Below are positions 1 through 8,900 of a DNA stretch of 64,000 nucleotides, one piece after another. Under the pieces are notes generated by a model. That model had not been told where the DNA came from and searched no databases. It saw nothing but the letters and a program-made list of their open reading frames with translations. A program made the position numbers and the translations under genes. How positions within the stretch are numbered: the stretch's first letter is position 1; each line of letters begins with the position of its first letter. Location: NCBI RefSeq assembly GCF_002939475.1, contig NZ_PKFQ01000002.1, positions 1 through 64,000 on the forward strand, written 5' to 3'. Source of the DNA: Streptomyces cinnamoneus. Its GTDB lineage: Bacteria > Actinomycetota > Actinomycetes > Streptomycetales > Streptomycetaceae.

Positions 1-3000
1 CGGGTGAGCGGATGTATCGCACGGGGGACCGGGTGCGGTGGACTGCGGACGGGCAGTTGGTGTTTGCCGGTCGGGTTGATGACCAGGTCAAGATCCGTGG
101 CTTCCGCGTCGAACCCGGCGAGATCGAGAGCGTCATCGCGGCCCACCCCCGCGTGGCCCAGGCGGCGGTCACGGTCCGCGAGGACACCCCCGGCGACAAG
201 CGCCTGGCCGCCTACCTCGTGCCCGCGGATCACGGCACCGACGACCTCGCCGACGTCGTACGCCGGTACGTCGCCGACCGGTTGCCCTCGTACATGATGC
301 CCGCCGCGATCACGCTCCTGGACGCCCTGCCGCTGACCGCCAACAGCAAGCTCGACCGCGCTGCGCTGCCAGCACCGGACTCCGCAGCGACCGCCCCGGG
401 CACCACGGGCCGCGCCCCCGCCAACGCTCAGGAAGAGCTGCTGTGCGAGGCGTTCGCCGAGGTGCTCGGTCTGCCGGTCGTGGGTGTCGACGACGACTTC
501 TTCTCTCTCGGTGGGCATTCGCTGCTGGCCGTCTCGCTGGTGGAGTGGCTGCGGGCCCGTGGTGTATCGGTGTCGGTGCGTGCTCTGTTCGCGACGCCGA
601 CGCCGGCCGGGTTGGCGGCGGTGGCCGGGCCCGGGCAGGTCGTGGTGCCGCCGAACCGCATCCCCATCGGGACGAGCGAGGTCACACCGGAGATGCTGCC
701 GCTGGTGGACCTGACCGAGGCGGAGCTCGCGACCGTGACCGTGTCCGTACCGGGCGGCGCGGCCAACGTGGCCGACGTCTACCCCCTGGCCCCGCTCCAG
801 GAAGGCATCTTCTTCCATCACCTCATGGCCGACCAGGACAGCGGCGACGTGTACGTCCTGCCGTTCGTCCTGGCCTTTGACACGCGTGAGCGGCTGGACG
901 GTTTCCTCACGGCACTCCAGTGGGTGGTGGACCGCCACGACATCTACCGCACCGCCATTGTGTGGGAGGGACTGCGCGAGCCCGTCCAGGTCGTGGCCCG
1001 GCACGTGGACCTGCCGGTGACGGAGGTCGCCCTCGACAGCGCCGACGACGCCGCCGGCCAACTGATGTCCCGCGCCGGGTCCTGGATGGCTCTCGACCGC
1101 GCTCCGCTGCTGACGGCGCACACCGCTGCCGAGCCGGGCACCGGCCGGTGGCTGGCGCTGGTCCGTATCCATCATCTGGTGCAGGACCACACCGCGCTCG
1201 ACGTGCTGCTGGGGGAGCTGCGCGCCTTCCTGGCCGGCGACAGCGACGAGCTGCCCGCCCCCCTGCCCTTCCGCGAGTTCGTCGCGCAGGCCCGCTTCGG
1301 AACGACGGAGCAGGAGCACGAGCGGTACTTCGCCGCACTGCTGGGGGACGTGACCGGGACCACCGCCCCCTACGGCCTGCTCGACGTGCACGGCGCCGGG
1401 TCCGCGGTCGCGCGGGACCGGCTGGACGTGGACGAAGCCCTGGCCGGGAGGGTGCGGGAGGTGGCGCGGTCGCTGGGAGTCAGTCCGGCGACCGTCTTCC
1501 ATCTGGCGTGGGCGCGTGTCCTGGCGGCCGTGTCGGAGCGCGACGACGTGGTGTTCGGCACGGTGCTGTTCGGCCGGATGAACGCGGGCGCAGGCGCCGA
1601 CCGCGTCCCCGGCCTGTTCATCAACACCCTGCCGGTGCGGGTCCCCGTGAAGGGACGGAGCGTGGGCGAGGCGCTGGCCGGCATGCGCGGCCAGCTCGCC
1701 GACCTGTTGGTGCACGAGCACGCTCCCCTCGCCGCGGCCCAGCGGGCCGCCGGGATACCCGGGAACGGGGCCCTCTTCACCTCACTGCTCAACTACCGCC
1801 ACTCCCGGCCGTCGTCCCAGCAGGCCGGCTCGGCGATCGAAGGGGTCGCGACCCTCTTCGACCGCGAGGGCAACAACTTCCCCCTCACCGTGTCCGTCGA
1901 CGACGACGGAGCCGGCTTCGCCCTGACCGTCGACGCGGTGGCGCCGGTGGACGCCGGCCAGGTCTGCGGGCTGGTGCACACCGCTTTGGCGAACCTCGTG
2001 ACCGCGCTGGCAGAGGCGCCCGACACGAGGCTCGCCGCGGTGGACGTCCTGGACGCGCCGCTGCGCCGCCGGCTGACCGACGGTGCCGCTCCCGTCGGCG
2101 GCCCGGCGACGGCCGCACCGCGGGCGTACGTGCTCGACGGTTTCCTCTCGCCGGTGCCGTACGGCGCGGTCGGTGAGCTGTACGTGGCGGAGCCCGCCCC
2201 CGGTCCGGACGCACGGCCCGGACCCGCCGGCCAGGACGAGCCGGCCGAGGCCGACCTCGTCGCCTGCCCGTTCGGGCCGGCCGGGCGTCGCATGCACCGC
2301 ACCGGGGAGCGGGCACGCTGGACGCCCGACGGCGTGCTGGAACGCCTCGGCGCCCCGGGCGAGGCCGCCCCCGAAGGCCGGCCTGACGGTGCCGACGCCA
2401 CGGCCGCCGACCGTGCGCCGGCCGACGACCTCGAGTCCCTGCTGTGCGCCGAGTTCGCCCACATGCTGGGGCGCGACAGCGTCGGCGTGCACGACAACTA
2501 CTTCCTGCTCGGTGGGCACTCGCTCCTGGCGACGCGGCTCATCAGCCGGCTGCGGTCCGTCCTCGGTGCGGAAGTACCGCTGCGCGCGCTGTTCGAGCAC
2601 CCCACCCCGGCGGGCCTCGCCGGCCACCTGGCCCGCACCGGCCTCGTACGGACCGCACCGCGCCGGGCCCCGCTGCGCGCCGGGAAGCGCCCCGAGCGTC
2701 TCCCGCTGTCGTTCGCACAGCAGCGGCTCTGGTTCATGGGCCAGCTGGACGGCTCGAGCGCCACCTACACCAACACCACCGCTCTCCGGCTCACCGGCCC
2801 GCTGAACAGGGAGGCCCTCGCCGCGGCCGTACGGGACGTGGTCGGCCGCCACGAGGTGCTGCGCACCGTGCTGCCGCTCAGCGACGGCACCGGGCACGAG
2901 CCCGGCACCGGGCACGACGGGGAGCCCTTCCAGCTGATCCTGCCGGCCGACGAGACGGACGTCGCCATGCCGGTGATCGAGATCGCGCCGGCGGACCTTG

Positions 3001-5909
3001 CCGGGCAGACGGCCCGTACGACGGGCCACACCTTCGACCTCGCCACGGAGATCCCGATCCGGACGTGGCTGTTCGCCCTCGCCCCCGACCACCACGTGTT
3101 CGTCCTGGCCGTCCACCACGGCGCGACCGACGGGTGGTCGACGGGAGTGCTGGCCAGGGACTTGTCGGTGGCGTACACCGCCCGTCTGGACGGGCACGCG
3201 CCGCAATGGCCGCCCCTGCCCGTGCAGTACGCGGACTACGCGCTCTGGCAGCGCGACCTGCTCGGCGACCCCCGAGATCCGGACAGTGTGCTGTCCCAGC
3301 AGCTGGCCTACTGGCAGGACGCGCTGGCTGGAGCGCCCGAGGAGATCGCTCTGCCGGCCGACCGCCCTCGTCCCTCCGTCGCGACCCACCGCGGGGACGA
3401 GGTGGCCGTCGACATCGGCGCGGACCTCCACCGCCGCATCGTGGCGCTGGCCCAGGCGGAGAACGTCACCGTCTTCATGGTGATGCAGGCGGCGCTCGCC
3501 GCGCTGCTCAGCAAACTGGGGGCGGGCGACGACATCCCGATCGGCAGCCCCCTCGCCGGCCGGATGGACGACGCCCTCGACGACCTGGTCGGCTTCTTCG
3601 TCAACATGCTGGTCCTGCGCACCGACCTGTCGGGAGACCCGGGGTTCCGTGAACTGCTGCGGCGTGTGCGCGGCACGGACCTGGCCGCGTTCGCGCACCA
3701 GGACGTGCCGTTCGAACACGTCGTGGAGACGCTCGCCCCCGAGCGGTCCGTCGCGCGGCACCCCCTCTTCCAGGTGACCCTCGCCGTCCAGAACACCCCG
3801 GACAGCGCGCTGCGACTGCCCGGACTCGCGGTACGCGCCGAGCCCCTCGAAGAGGGGACCACCAGGTACGACCTGACGCTCAACCTCGCCGAGAGCACGG
3901 ACGCCGACGGGGCGCCCGCCGGAATGGGCGGCGTGCTCCAGTTCGCCACCGATCTGTTCGACCGACCGACGGTCCAGGCGCTGGCCGACCGGCTGCTGCA
4001 CCTGCTGGAAAGCGTCGTCGCCGACCCCGAGCGCCCTCTGAGCCGCGTGGACGCGATGACGCCACAAGAACGACGCACCGTGCTGGACTGGAGCACCGGC
4101 CCTGAGCGGACGATCGAGGCCACGACCCTGCCGGAGCTCTTCGCCGACCAGGTGCGTCGTTCACCCTCGGCCGTGGCCGTGCGCTCCGGAGACACGGTCC
4201 TCACCTACAGCCAGCTGGACGCCCGCGCCGACCGGCTCGCGCAGCGGCTCGCACGCCGGGGCGCGGGACCGGAGAAGCTGGTGGCCGTCGTGCTGCCCCA
4301 GTCGGTCGAGCTGGCCGTGACACTGCTGGCGGTGACGAAGACGGGAGCCGCGTTCCTCCCCGTGGATCCCGCCTATCCGGCCGACCGCGTCCGGTTCGTG
4401 TTCGACGACGCACGGCCGGTCCTCGTGGTCGTCTCGGGCGACACGGCGGAGCGCGCGCCGGTCGACCCGGAACTGCTGTTCCTGCTCGACGACCAGGAGA
4501 CGGACGACGGCGCGCAGTGCACCCTCACGCCGCCCTCCCCGGCGAACGCCGCCTATGTGATCTATACGTCGGGGTCGACGGGTCGGCCTAAGGGTGTGGT
4601 GGTGTCGCATGGGGGTGTGCCGGGTTTGGCGGTGGCGCAGGGGGATGCGTTTGGGGTGGGTGTGGGGTGTCGGGTGGTGTTGTTGGCGTCGCCGGGGTTT
4701 GACGCGTCGGTGATGGAGTTGGTGATGGCGTTGGGGTCGGGGGCTGTGTTGGTGGTGCCGGAGGGGGGTGGTGGTTTGGCGGGTGAGGAGTTGGCGGGTG
4801 TGTTGGTGGGTGAGGGGGTGACGCATGGGTTGATTCCGCCGAGTGTGTTGGCGACGGTTCCGGTGCCGGTGGGGGATGTGCTGGAGACGTTGGTGGTGGG
4901 GGCGGAGGTGTGTTCTGCGGGGTTGGCGTCTCGGTGGTCGGTGGGGCGTCGGTTGGTGAATGCGTATGGTCCGACCGAGGTGACGGTGTTGTGCACGTTG
5001 AGTGATGCGGTGGTGGGGGGTGAGGTGCCGCCGATCGGCCGTCCGATCGTCAACACCCGCGTCTACGTCCTCGACGACACCCTCCGCCCGGTACCCCCCG
5101 GAGTGGTCGGCGAGGTCTACGTCGCCGGGCCGGGAGTGGCACGCGGCTACCTCGGCCGCCCGGCGCACACCGCCCAGCGGTTCGTGGCGGACCCCCTCGA
5201 GCCGGGCGGGCGGATGTACCGCACGGGGGACCGGGCGCGGTGGCGTGCGGACGGGCAGCTCGACTTCGCGGGGCGTGCGGACGACCAGGTGAAGATCCGG
5301 GGGTTCCGGATCGAGCCGGGCGAGGTGGAGGCGGTGCTCGCCGCCCACCCGGGCGTCGCCCAGGCCGCGGTCCTCGTGCGCGAGGACGTACCGGGCGACA
5401 AACGCCTGGTCGCCTACCTGGTCCCGTCCCGACAGGACCCCGACGACCTCGTCGACACCGTGCGCGCCCACACTGCCGAGCGGCTGCCGCGGTACATGCT
5501 CCCCGCCGCGTTCACGGTCCTCGACACCCTTCCCCTGACGGTCAACGGCAAGCTCGACCACCGGGCACTGCCGGCTCCCGACTACGGCGCCGCCGCGACG
5601 AGCACGGGGCGCGCCCCGGCCACACCCGAGGAAGAACTCGTCTGCGGCGTCTACGCGGACACCCTCGGACTGCCGAAGGTCGGAGCCGACGACGACTTCT
5701 TCGCCCTGGGCGGCCACTCGCTGCTCGCCACCCGGTTGCTCAGCCGCCTGAGGGCACTGGCGGGCATCGACGTCTCCCTGCGCGTCCTCTTCGAGAACCC
5801 CACCTGCTCCGCCCTCGCGGCCTGGATCGCGGCACAGGCCGGCGGGCGCAAGACGACGAAACGAAACCGGCCGACGCTGCGGCCCATGCGTAACCAAGAG
5901 GAGTTCTGA
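1..5909 (+). CDS. Non-ribosomal peptide synthetase, 5'-truncated: (A)-T-Cd-dA-T-C-A-T
   Basis: The reading frame is open at the left edge; the first full codon is at base 3. Domains by base: A-domain C-terminal subdomain 3-370 (A7 YRTGDR, A8 IRGFRVEPGE, A10 NSKLDR); carrier 430-625 (LGGHSLL); dual-type condensation domain 645-2070 (PLAPLQEGIFFHHL, then HHLVQDH in place of HHxxxDG); gutted A remnant about 2076-2420; carrier 2428-2640; ordinary C domain 2690-4075 (HHGATDGWS); complete A domain 4125-5580; carrier 5620-5830. The complete A domain has TSGSTGRPKG, AYGPTE and NGKLD, and its pocket code read by eye is DAMLVGAVLK. I take that as a hydrophobic residue but cannot name it. The tail after the last carrier looks like an internal T-C linker, not a docking domain. 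The stop overlaps the next start as TGATG. No MbtH-like gene lies in the window. Confidence 0.97.
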   Translation, partial: GERMYRTGDRVRWTADGQLVFAGRVDDQVKIRGFRVEPGEIESVIAAHPRVAQAAVTVREDTPGDKRLAAYLVPADHGTDDLADVVRRYVADRLPSYMMPAAITLLDALPLTANSKLDRAALPAPDSAATAPGTTGRAPANAQEELLCEAFAEVLGLPVVGVDDDFFSLGGHSLLAVSLVEWLRARGVSVSVRALFATPTPAGLAAVAGPGQVVVPPNRIPIGTSEVTPEMLPLVDLTEAELATVTVSVPGGAANVADVYPLAPLQEGIFFHHLMADQDSGDVYVLPFVLAFDTRERLDGFLTALQWVVDRHDIYRTAIVWEGLREPVQVVARHVDLPVTEVALDSADDAAGQLMSRAGSWMALDRAPLLTAHTAAEPGTGRWLALVRIHHLVQDHTALDVLLGELRAFLAGDSDELPAPLPFREFVAQARFGTTEQEHERYFAALLGDVTGTTAPYGLLDVHGAGSAVARDRLDVDEALAGRVREVARSLGVSPATVFHLAWARVLAAVSERDDVVFGTVLFGRMNAGAGADRVPGLFINTLPVRVPVKGRSVGEALAGMRGQLADLLVHEHAPLAAAQRAAGIPGNGALFTSLLNYRHSRPSSQQAGSAIEGVATLFDREGNNFPLTVSVDDDGAGFALTVDAVAPVDAGQVCGLVHTALANLVTALAEAPDTRLAAVDVLDAPLRRRLTDGAAPVGGPATAAPRAYVLDGFLSPVPYGAVGELYVAEPAPGPDARPGPAGQDEPAEADLVACPFGPAGRRMHRTGERARWTPDGVLERLGAPGEAAPEGRPDGADATAADRAPADDLESLLCAEFAHMLGRDSVGVHDNYFLLGGHSLLATRLISRLRSVLGAEVPLRALFEHPTPAGLAGHLARTGLVRTAPRRAPLRAGKRPERLPLSFAQQRLWFMGQLDGSSATYTNTTALRLTGPLNREALAAAVRDVVGRHEVLRTVLPLSDGTGHEPGTGHDGEPFQLILPADETDVAMPVIEIAPADLAGQTARTTGHTFDLATEIPIRTWLFALAPDHHVFVLAVHHGATDGWSTGVLARDLSVAYTARLDGHAPQWPPLPVQYADYALWQRDLLGDPRDPDSVLSQQLAYWQDALAGAPEEIALPADRPRPSVATHRGDEVAVDIGADLHRRIVALAQAENVTVFMVMQAALAALLSKLGAGDDIPIGSPLAGRMDDALDDLVGFFVNMLVLRTDLSGDPGFRELLRRVRGTDLAAFAHQDVPFEHVVETLAPERSVARHPLFQVTLAVQNTPDSALRLPGLAVRAEPLEEGTTRYDLTLNLAESTDADGAPAGMGGVLQFATDLFDRPTVQALADRLLHLLESVVADPERPLSRVDAMTPQERRTVLDWSTGPERTIEATTLPELFADQVRRSPSAVAVRSGDTVLTYSQLDARADRLAQRLARRGAGPEKLVAVVLPQSVELAVTLLAVTKTGAAFLPVDPAYPADRVRFVFDDARPVLVVVSGDTAERAPVDPELLFLLDDQETDDGAQCTLTPPSPANAAYVIYTSGSTGRPKGVVVSHGGVPGLAVAQGDAFGVGVGCRVVLLASPGFDASVMELVMALGSGAVLVVPEGGGGLAGEELAGVLVGEGVTHGLIPPSVLATVPVPVGDVLETLVVGAEVCSAGLASRWSVGRRLVNAYGPTEVTVLCTLSDAVVGGEVPPIGRPIVNTRVYVLDDTLRPVPPGVVGEVYVAGPGVARGYLGRPAHTAQRFVADPLEPGGRMYRTGDRARWRADGQLDFAGRADDQVKIRGFRIEPGEVEAVLAAHPGVAQAAVLVREDVPGDKRLVAYLVPSRQDPDDLVDTVRAHTAERLPRYMLPAAFTVLDTLPLTVNGKLDHRALPAPDYGAAATSTGRAPATPEEELVCGVYADTLGLPKVGADDDFFALGGHSLLATRLLSRLRALAGIDVSLRVLFENPTCSALAAWIAAQAGGRKTTKRNRPTLRPMRNQEEF
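2076..2420 (+). other. Gutted adenylation domain (dA1) inside the NRPS
   Basis: Between the dual condensation domain and the next carrier only about 115 residues remain, where an A domain needs about 500. What is left resembles isolated A-domain patches: YVLDGFLSPVP and VGELYVA (region after A5), then MHRTGERARWTPDG (A7-like). The TSGSTG loop, the substrate pocket, the YGPTE motif, the A8 hinge and the A10 lysine are all missing. The frame stays open on both sides and the following carrier keeps its serine (LGGHSLL). I infer an in-frame internal loss that leaves a C-T module unable to load its own amino acid. Confidence 0.85.
4549..5059 (+). repeat. A-core cassette, copy 1 (511 bp, identical to 22992-23502)
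   Basis: By line-by-line comparison this segment matches 22992-23502 base for base. It runs from just before the A3 loop (AYVIYTSGSTG) to just after YGPTE (GRPIVNTR), which is the substrate-selecting core. Immediate flanks differ in sequence and in codon style. The cassette uses many T-ending codons (ttg, ggt), while the flanks are C-ending. A second shared stretch starts near 5200 (A7 onward) and runs to about 5467. Confidence 0.9.
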
Positions 5910-5911
5910 TG
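5897..5911 (+). promoter_or_regulatory. Shine-Dalgarno and TGATG stop-start overlap coupling the two NRPS genes
   Basis: AGAGGAG (5897-5903) lies five bases before ATG 5909. The stop TGA (5907-5909) of the first NRPS gene shares its last base with this ATG. The arrangement implies translational coupling and roughly equal amounts of the two proteins. Confidence 0.85.
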
Positions 5912-8900
5912 ATCCCGTTGTCGTTCGCGCAGCGCCGGTTGTGGTTCCTCGGGCAGTTGGAGGGGCCGAGCGCCACCTACAACATCCCCCTCGTCCTGCG
6001 CCTGTCCGGTGAGCTGGACCGGGACGCGCTGGCCGCGGCCCTAGGGGACGTCGTCGCCCGCCACGAGGTCCTGCGCACCATCTTCCCGATGGCAGACGGC
6101 GAGCCGCACCAGCGGGTGCTGCCGGTCGAGGAGGCCGGGTTCGAGCTGTCGGTCACCGAGGTGGCGGCCGAGGAACTCGCGGACGCGGTCCGGCGCGCAA
6201 CCGAGTACGCCTTCGACTTCGCCGTGGAGATCCCCGTGCGGGCGTGGCTGTTCGCGGTCGCGCCGGACGAGCACGTCCTGGTGCTGCTCCTGCACCACAT
6301 CGCCGGCGACGGCTGGTCGGTGGGCCCGCTGGCGCGGGACGTGTCGGTGGCGTACACCGCCCGGCGCTCCGGTGACGAGCCCCGGTGGTCGCCGTTACCG
6401 GTGCAGTACGCGGACTACGCGCTCTGGCAGCGCGAGCTGCTCGGCGACGAGACCGACCCGGACAGCGTGCTCTCCGAACAGGTCGCCTACTGGCGCCGGA
6501 CCCTCGCCGGCGCGCCGCAGGAGCTGGAGCTCCCCTTCGACCGTCCGCGCCCCACCCAGGCCTCGTACCAGGGACACGCGGTCGGCCTGTCCCTCTCCGC
6601 CGACACCCACCGACGGCTGGCCGAGCTGGCCCGCGAGCACGGGGCGACGCTGTTCATGGTGCTGCACGCCGGAATGGCGGCGTTGCTCTCCCGCCTCGGC
6701 GCCGGCACGGACATCCCCATCGGCTCGGTGATCGCCGGACGCACCGACGAGGCCCTGGACGAGCTGGTCGGCTGCTTCGTCAACACCGTGGTGATCCGCT
6801 CGGACCTGTCCGGCGACCCCACCTTCACCGAGATCCTCTCGCGGGTGCGCGAGACCGCGCTCGACGCGTTCGGACACCAGGACGTGCCGTTCGAGAAACT
6901 GGTCGAGGACCTGGCGCCGGCCCGCTCGCTGGCCCGGCACCCGCTGTTCCAGGTCATGGTCACGGCCCAGAGCGCCGACCTGGTGTCCGGGACCGGCGGT
7001 GGCTCCGCCCTCCTGCTGCCCGGACTGCGGGCCGAGATGCTGCCCCGGGTCCACGACATGGGCGAGTTCGACCTCGACCTCGGACTCGCCGAGGCCTTCG
7101 ACGAAGAGGGCCGGCCGGCCGGGCTCCAGGGCATGCTCATCGGGGCGGCGGACCTGTTCACCGCCGACACGGTCGAGCGCTTGGCCGGCTGGGTGGTCCG
7201 TGTCCTGGAGACGATGGCCGAAGCCCCCCGGACCCGGCTGAGCGCGGTGGGGGTTCTGAGCGAGGCCGAGCGCCGGCGGGTGCTGGTGGAGTGGAACGAC
7301 AGCGCGCGGGAAGCCCCGGCGGTGACCGTCCCGGAACTGTTCGCCGCGCAGGTGGCGCGGACGCCGGGTGCGGTTGCGGTGGTGTGTGGTGGTCGTGAGG
7401 TGTCGTATGGGGAGTTGGACGAGCGGGCGAATCGTTTGGCCCGGGTGTTGATCGGTCGTGGGGTGGGGCCGGAGTCGGTTGTTGGTGTGGTGTTGGGTCG
7501 TTCGCCTGAGTTGTTGGTGGCGATTTTGGCGGTGCTCAAGGCTGGTGGGGCGTATCTGAGTGTGGATGCCGGGTTGCCGGTGGAGCGGGTCGGGTTCGTG
7601 CTGGGGGACGCGGCGCCGGTGGTGGTGCTCACCGACCAGGCGTCGGCTGGGGTCGTTCGTGCGGGTGGGGCCGTGCCGGTGGTGGTGATGGACGACCCCG
7701 GGGTGAGTGGCGAGTTGCTGGGGTTGTCGGGGGCGCCGGTTGGGCATGAGGACCGGCTTGGTGTGCTGTCGGCCGGCCATCCGGCGTATGTGCTGTACAC
7801 CTCCGGGTCGACGGGCCGGCCCAAGGGCGTGGTGATCTCGCACGGCGGGTTCGCGAACCTGTCGCTGAGCCACGACCGGTTCGGTGTGGGACCGGGATGC
7901 CGGGTCGCGCAGTTCGCCTCGGCGGGCTTCGACATGTTCTGCGAGGAGTGGCTGCTGGCACTGCTGTCGGGGTCCGCTCTGGTCGTCGTGCCACCCGACC
8001 AGCGGGTGGGAGCGGACTTCGCGCGGTTCCTGCGGGAGCAGGGGGTCACGCACGCGACCTTGCCGCCGTCGGTGGTGGCCACGATTCCGGAAGGCGGCCT
8101 GGATCCGGCGTTCGTTCTGGACGTGGGTGGTGAGGCCTGCACGCCGGAGCTCGTACAGCGCTGGACGGCCGACGGCCGGACGATGTTCAACAGCTACGGA
8201 CCGACGGAGACGACCGTCAACACCGCTGTCTGGCAGTGCCGCTCGGACGCCGTGACGGATGGCGGCGCCGTGCCGGTCGGCCGGCCGATCGCGAACACGC
8301 GCGTGTACGTGCTGGACGACTCGCTGCATCCGGTTCCGCCGGGCGTGATGGGTGACCTGTACGCGACGGGGACCGGCCTGGCGCGGGGATACCTCGGCCG
8401 TCCGGGGTTGACGGGTGAGCGGTTCGTGGCCTGCCCGTTCGAGCCCGGACAGCGGATGTACCGCACCGGCGACCGGGTGCGCTGGTCCCCCGACGGGGAC
8501 CTGGTGTTCGCGGGGCGTGCGGACGACCAGGTGAAGATCCGTGGCTTCCGCATCGAGCCGGGCGAGGTCGAAGCCGTGCTCGGCGCCCACCCGGGCGTCG
8601 ATCAGGCGGCGGTCGTGGTGCGCGAGGACGTCCCAGGCGAGAAGCGGCTGGTCGGTTACGTGGTGCCGGCGGGTGCCGGCATCGGTGACCTGGGTGAGTC
8701 GGCGCGTGGTCTCGCGGCGGAGCGGTTGCCGTCCTACATGGTGCCGTCCGCGGTGATGGTGCTTGACGCCCTGCCGTTGACGGTGAACGGCAAGCTCGAC
8801 CGAAAGGCCCTGCCGGCACCGGACTTCACGGGAGCCGTGGGCCCCGGACGCCCCCCGGCCAACCCGCGGGAAGAGCTGCTGTGCCGGGCGTTCGCCGAGG

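Noticed and set aside
1782..4067. Antisense open frame of 761 codons opposite the first NRPS
   Set aside because: No recognisable protein; the + strand carries intact C and T domains.
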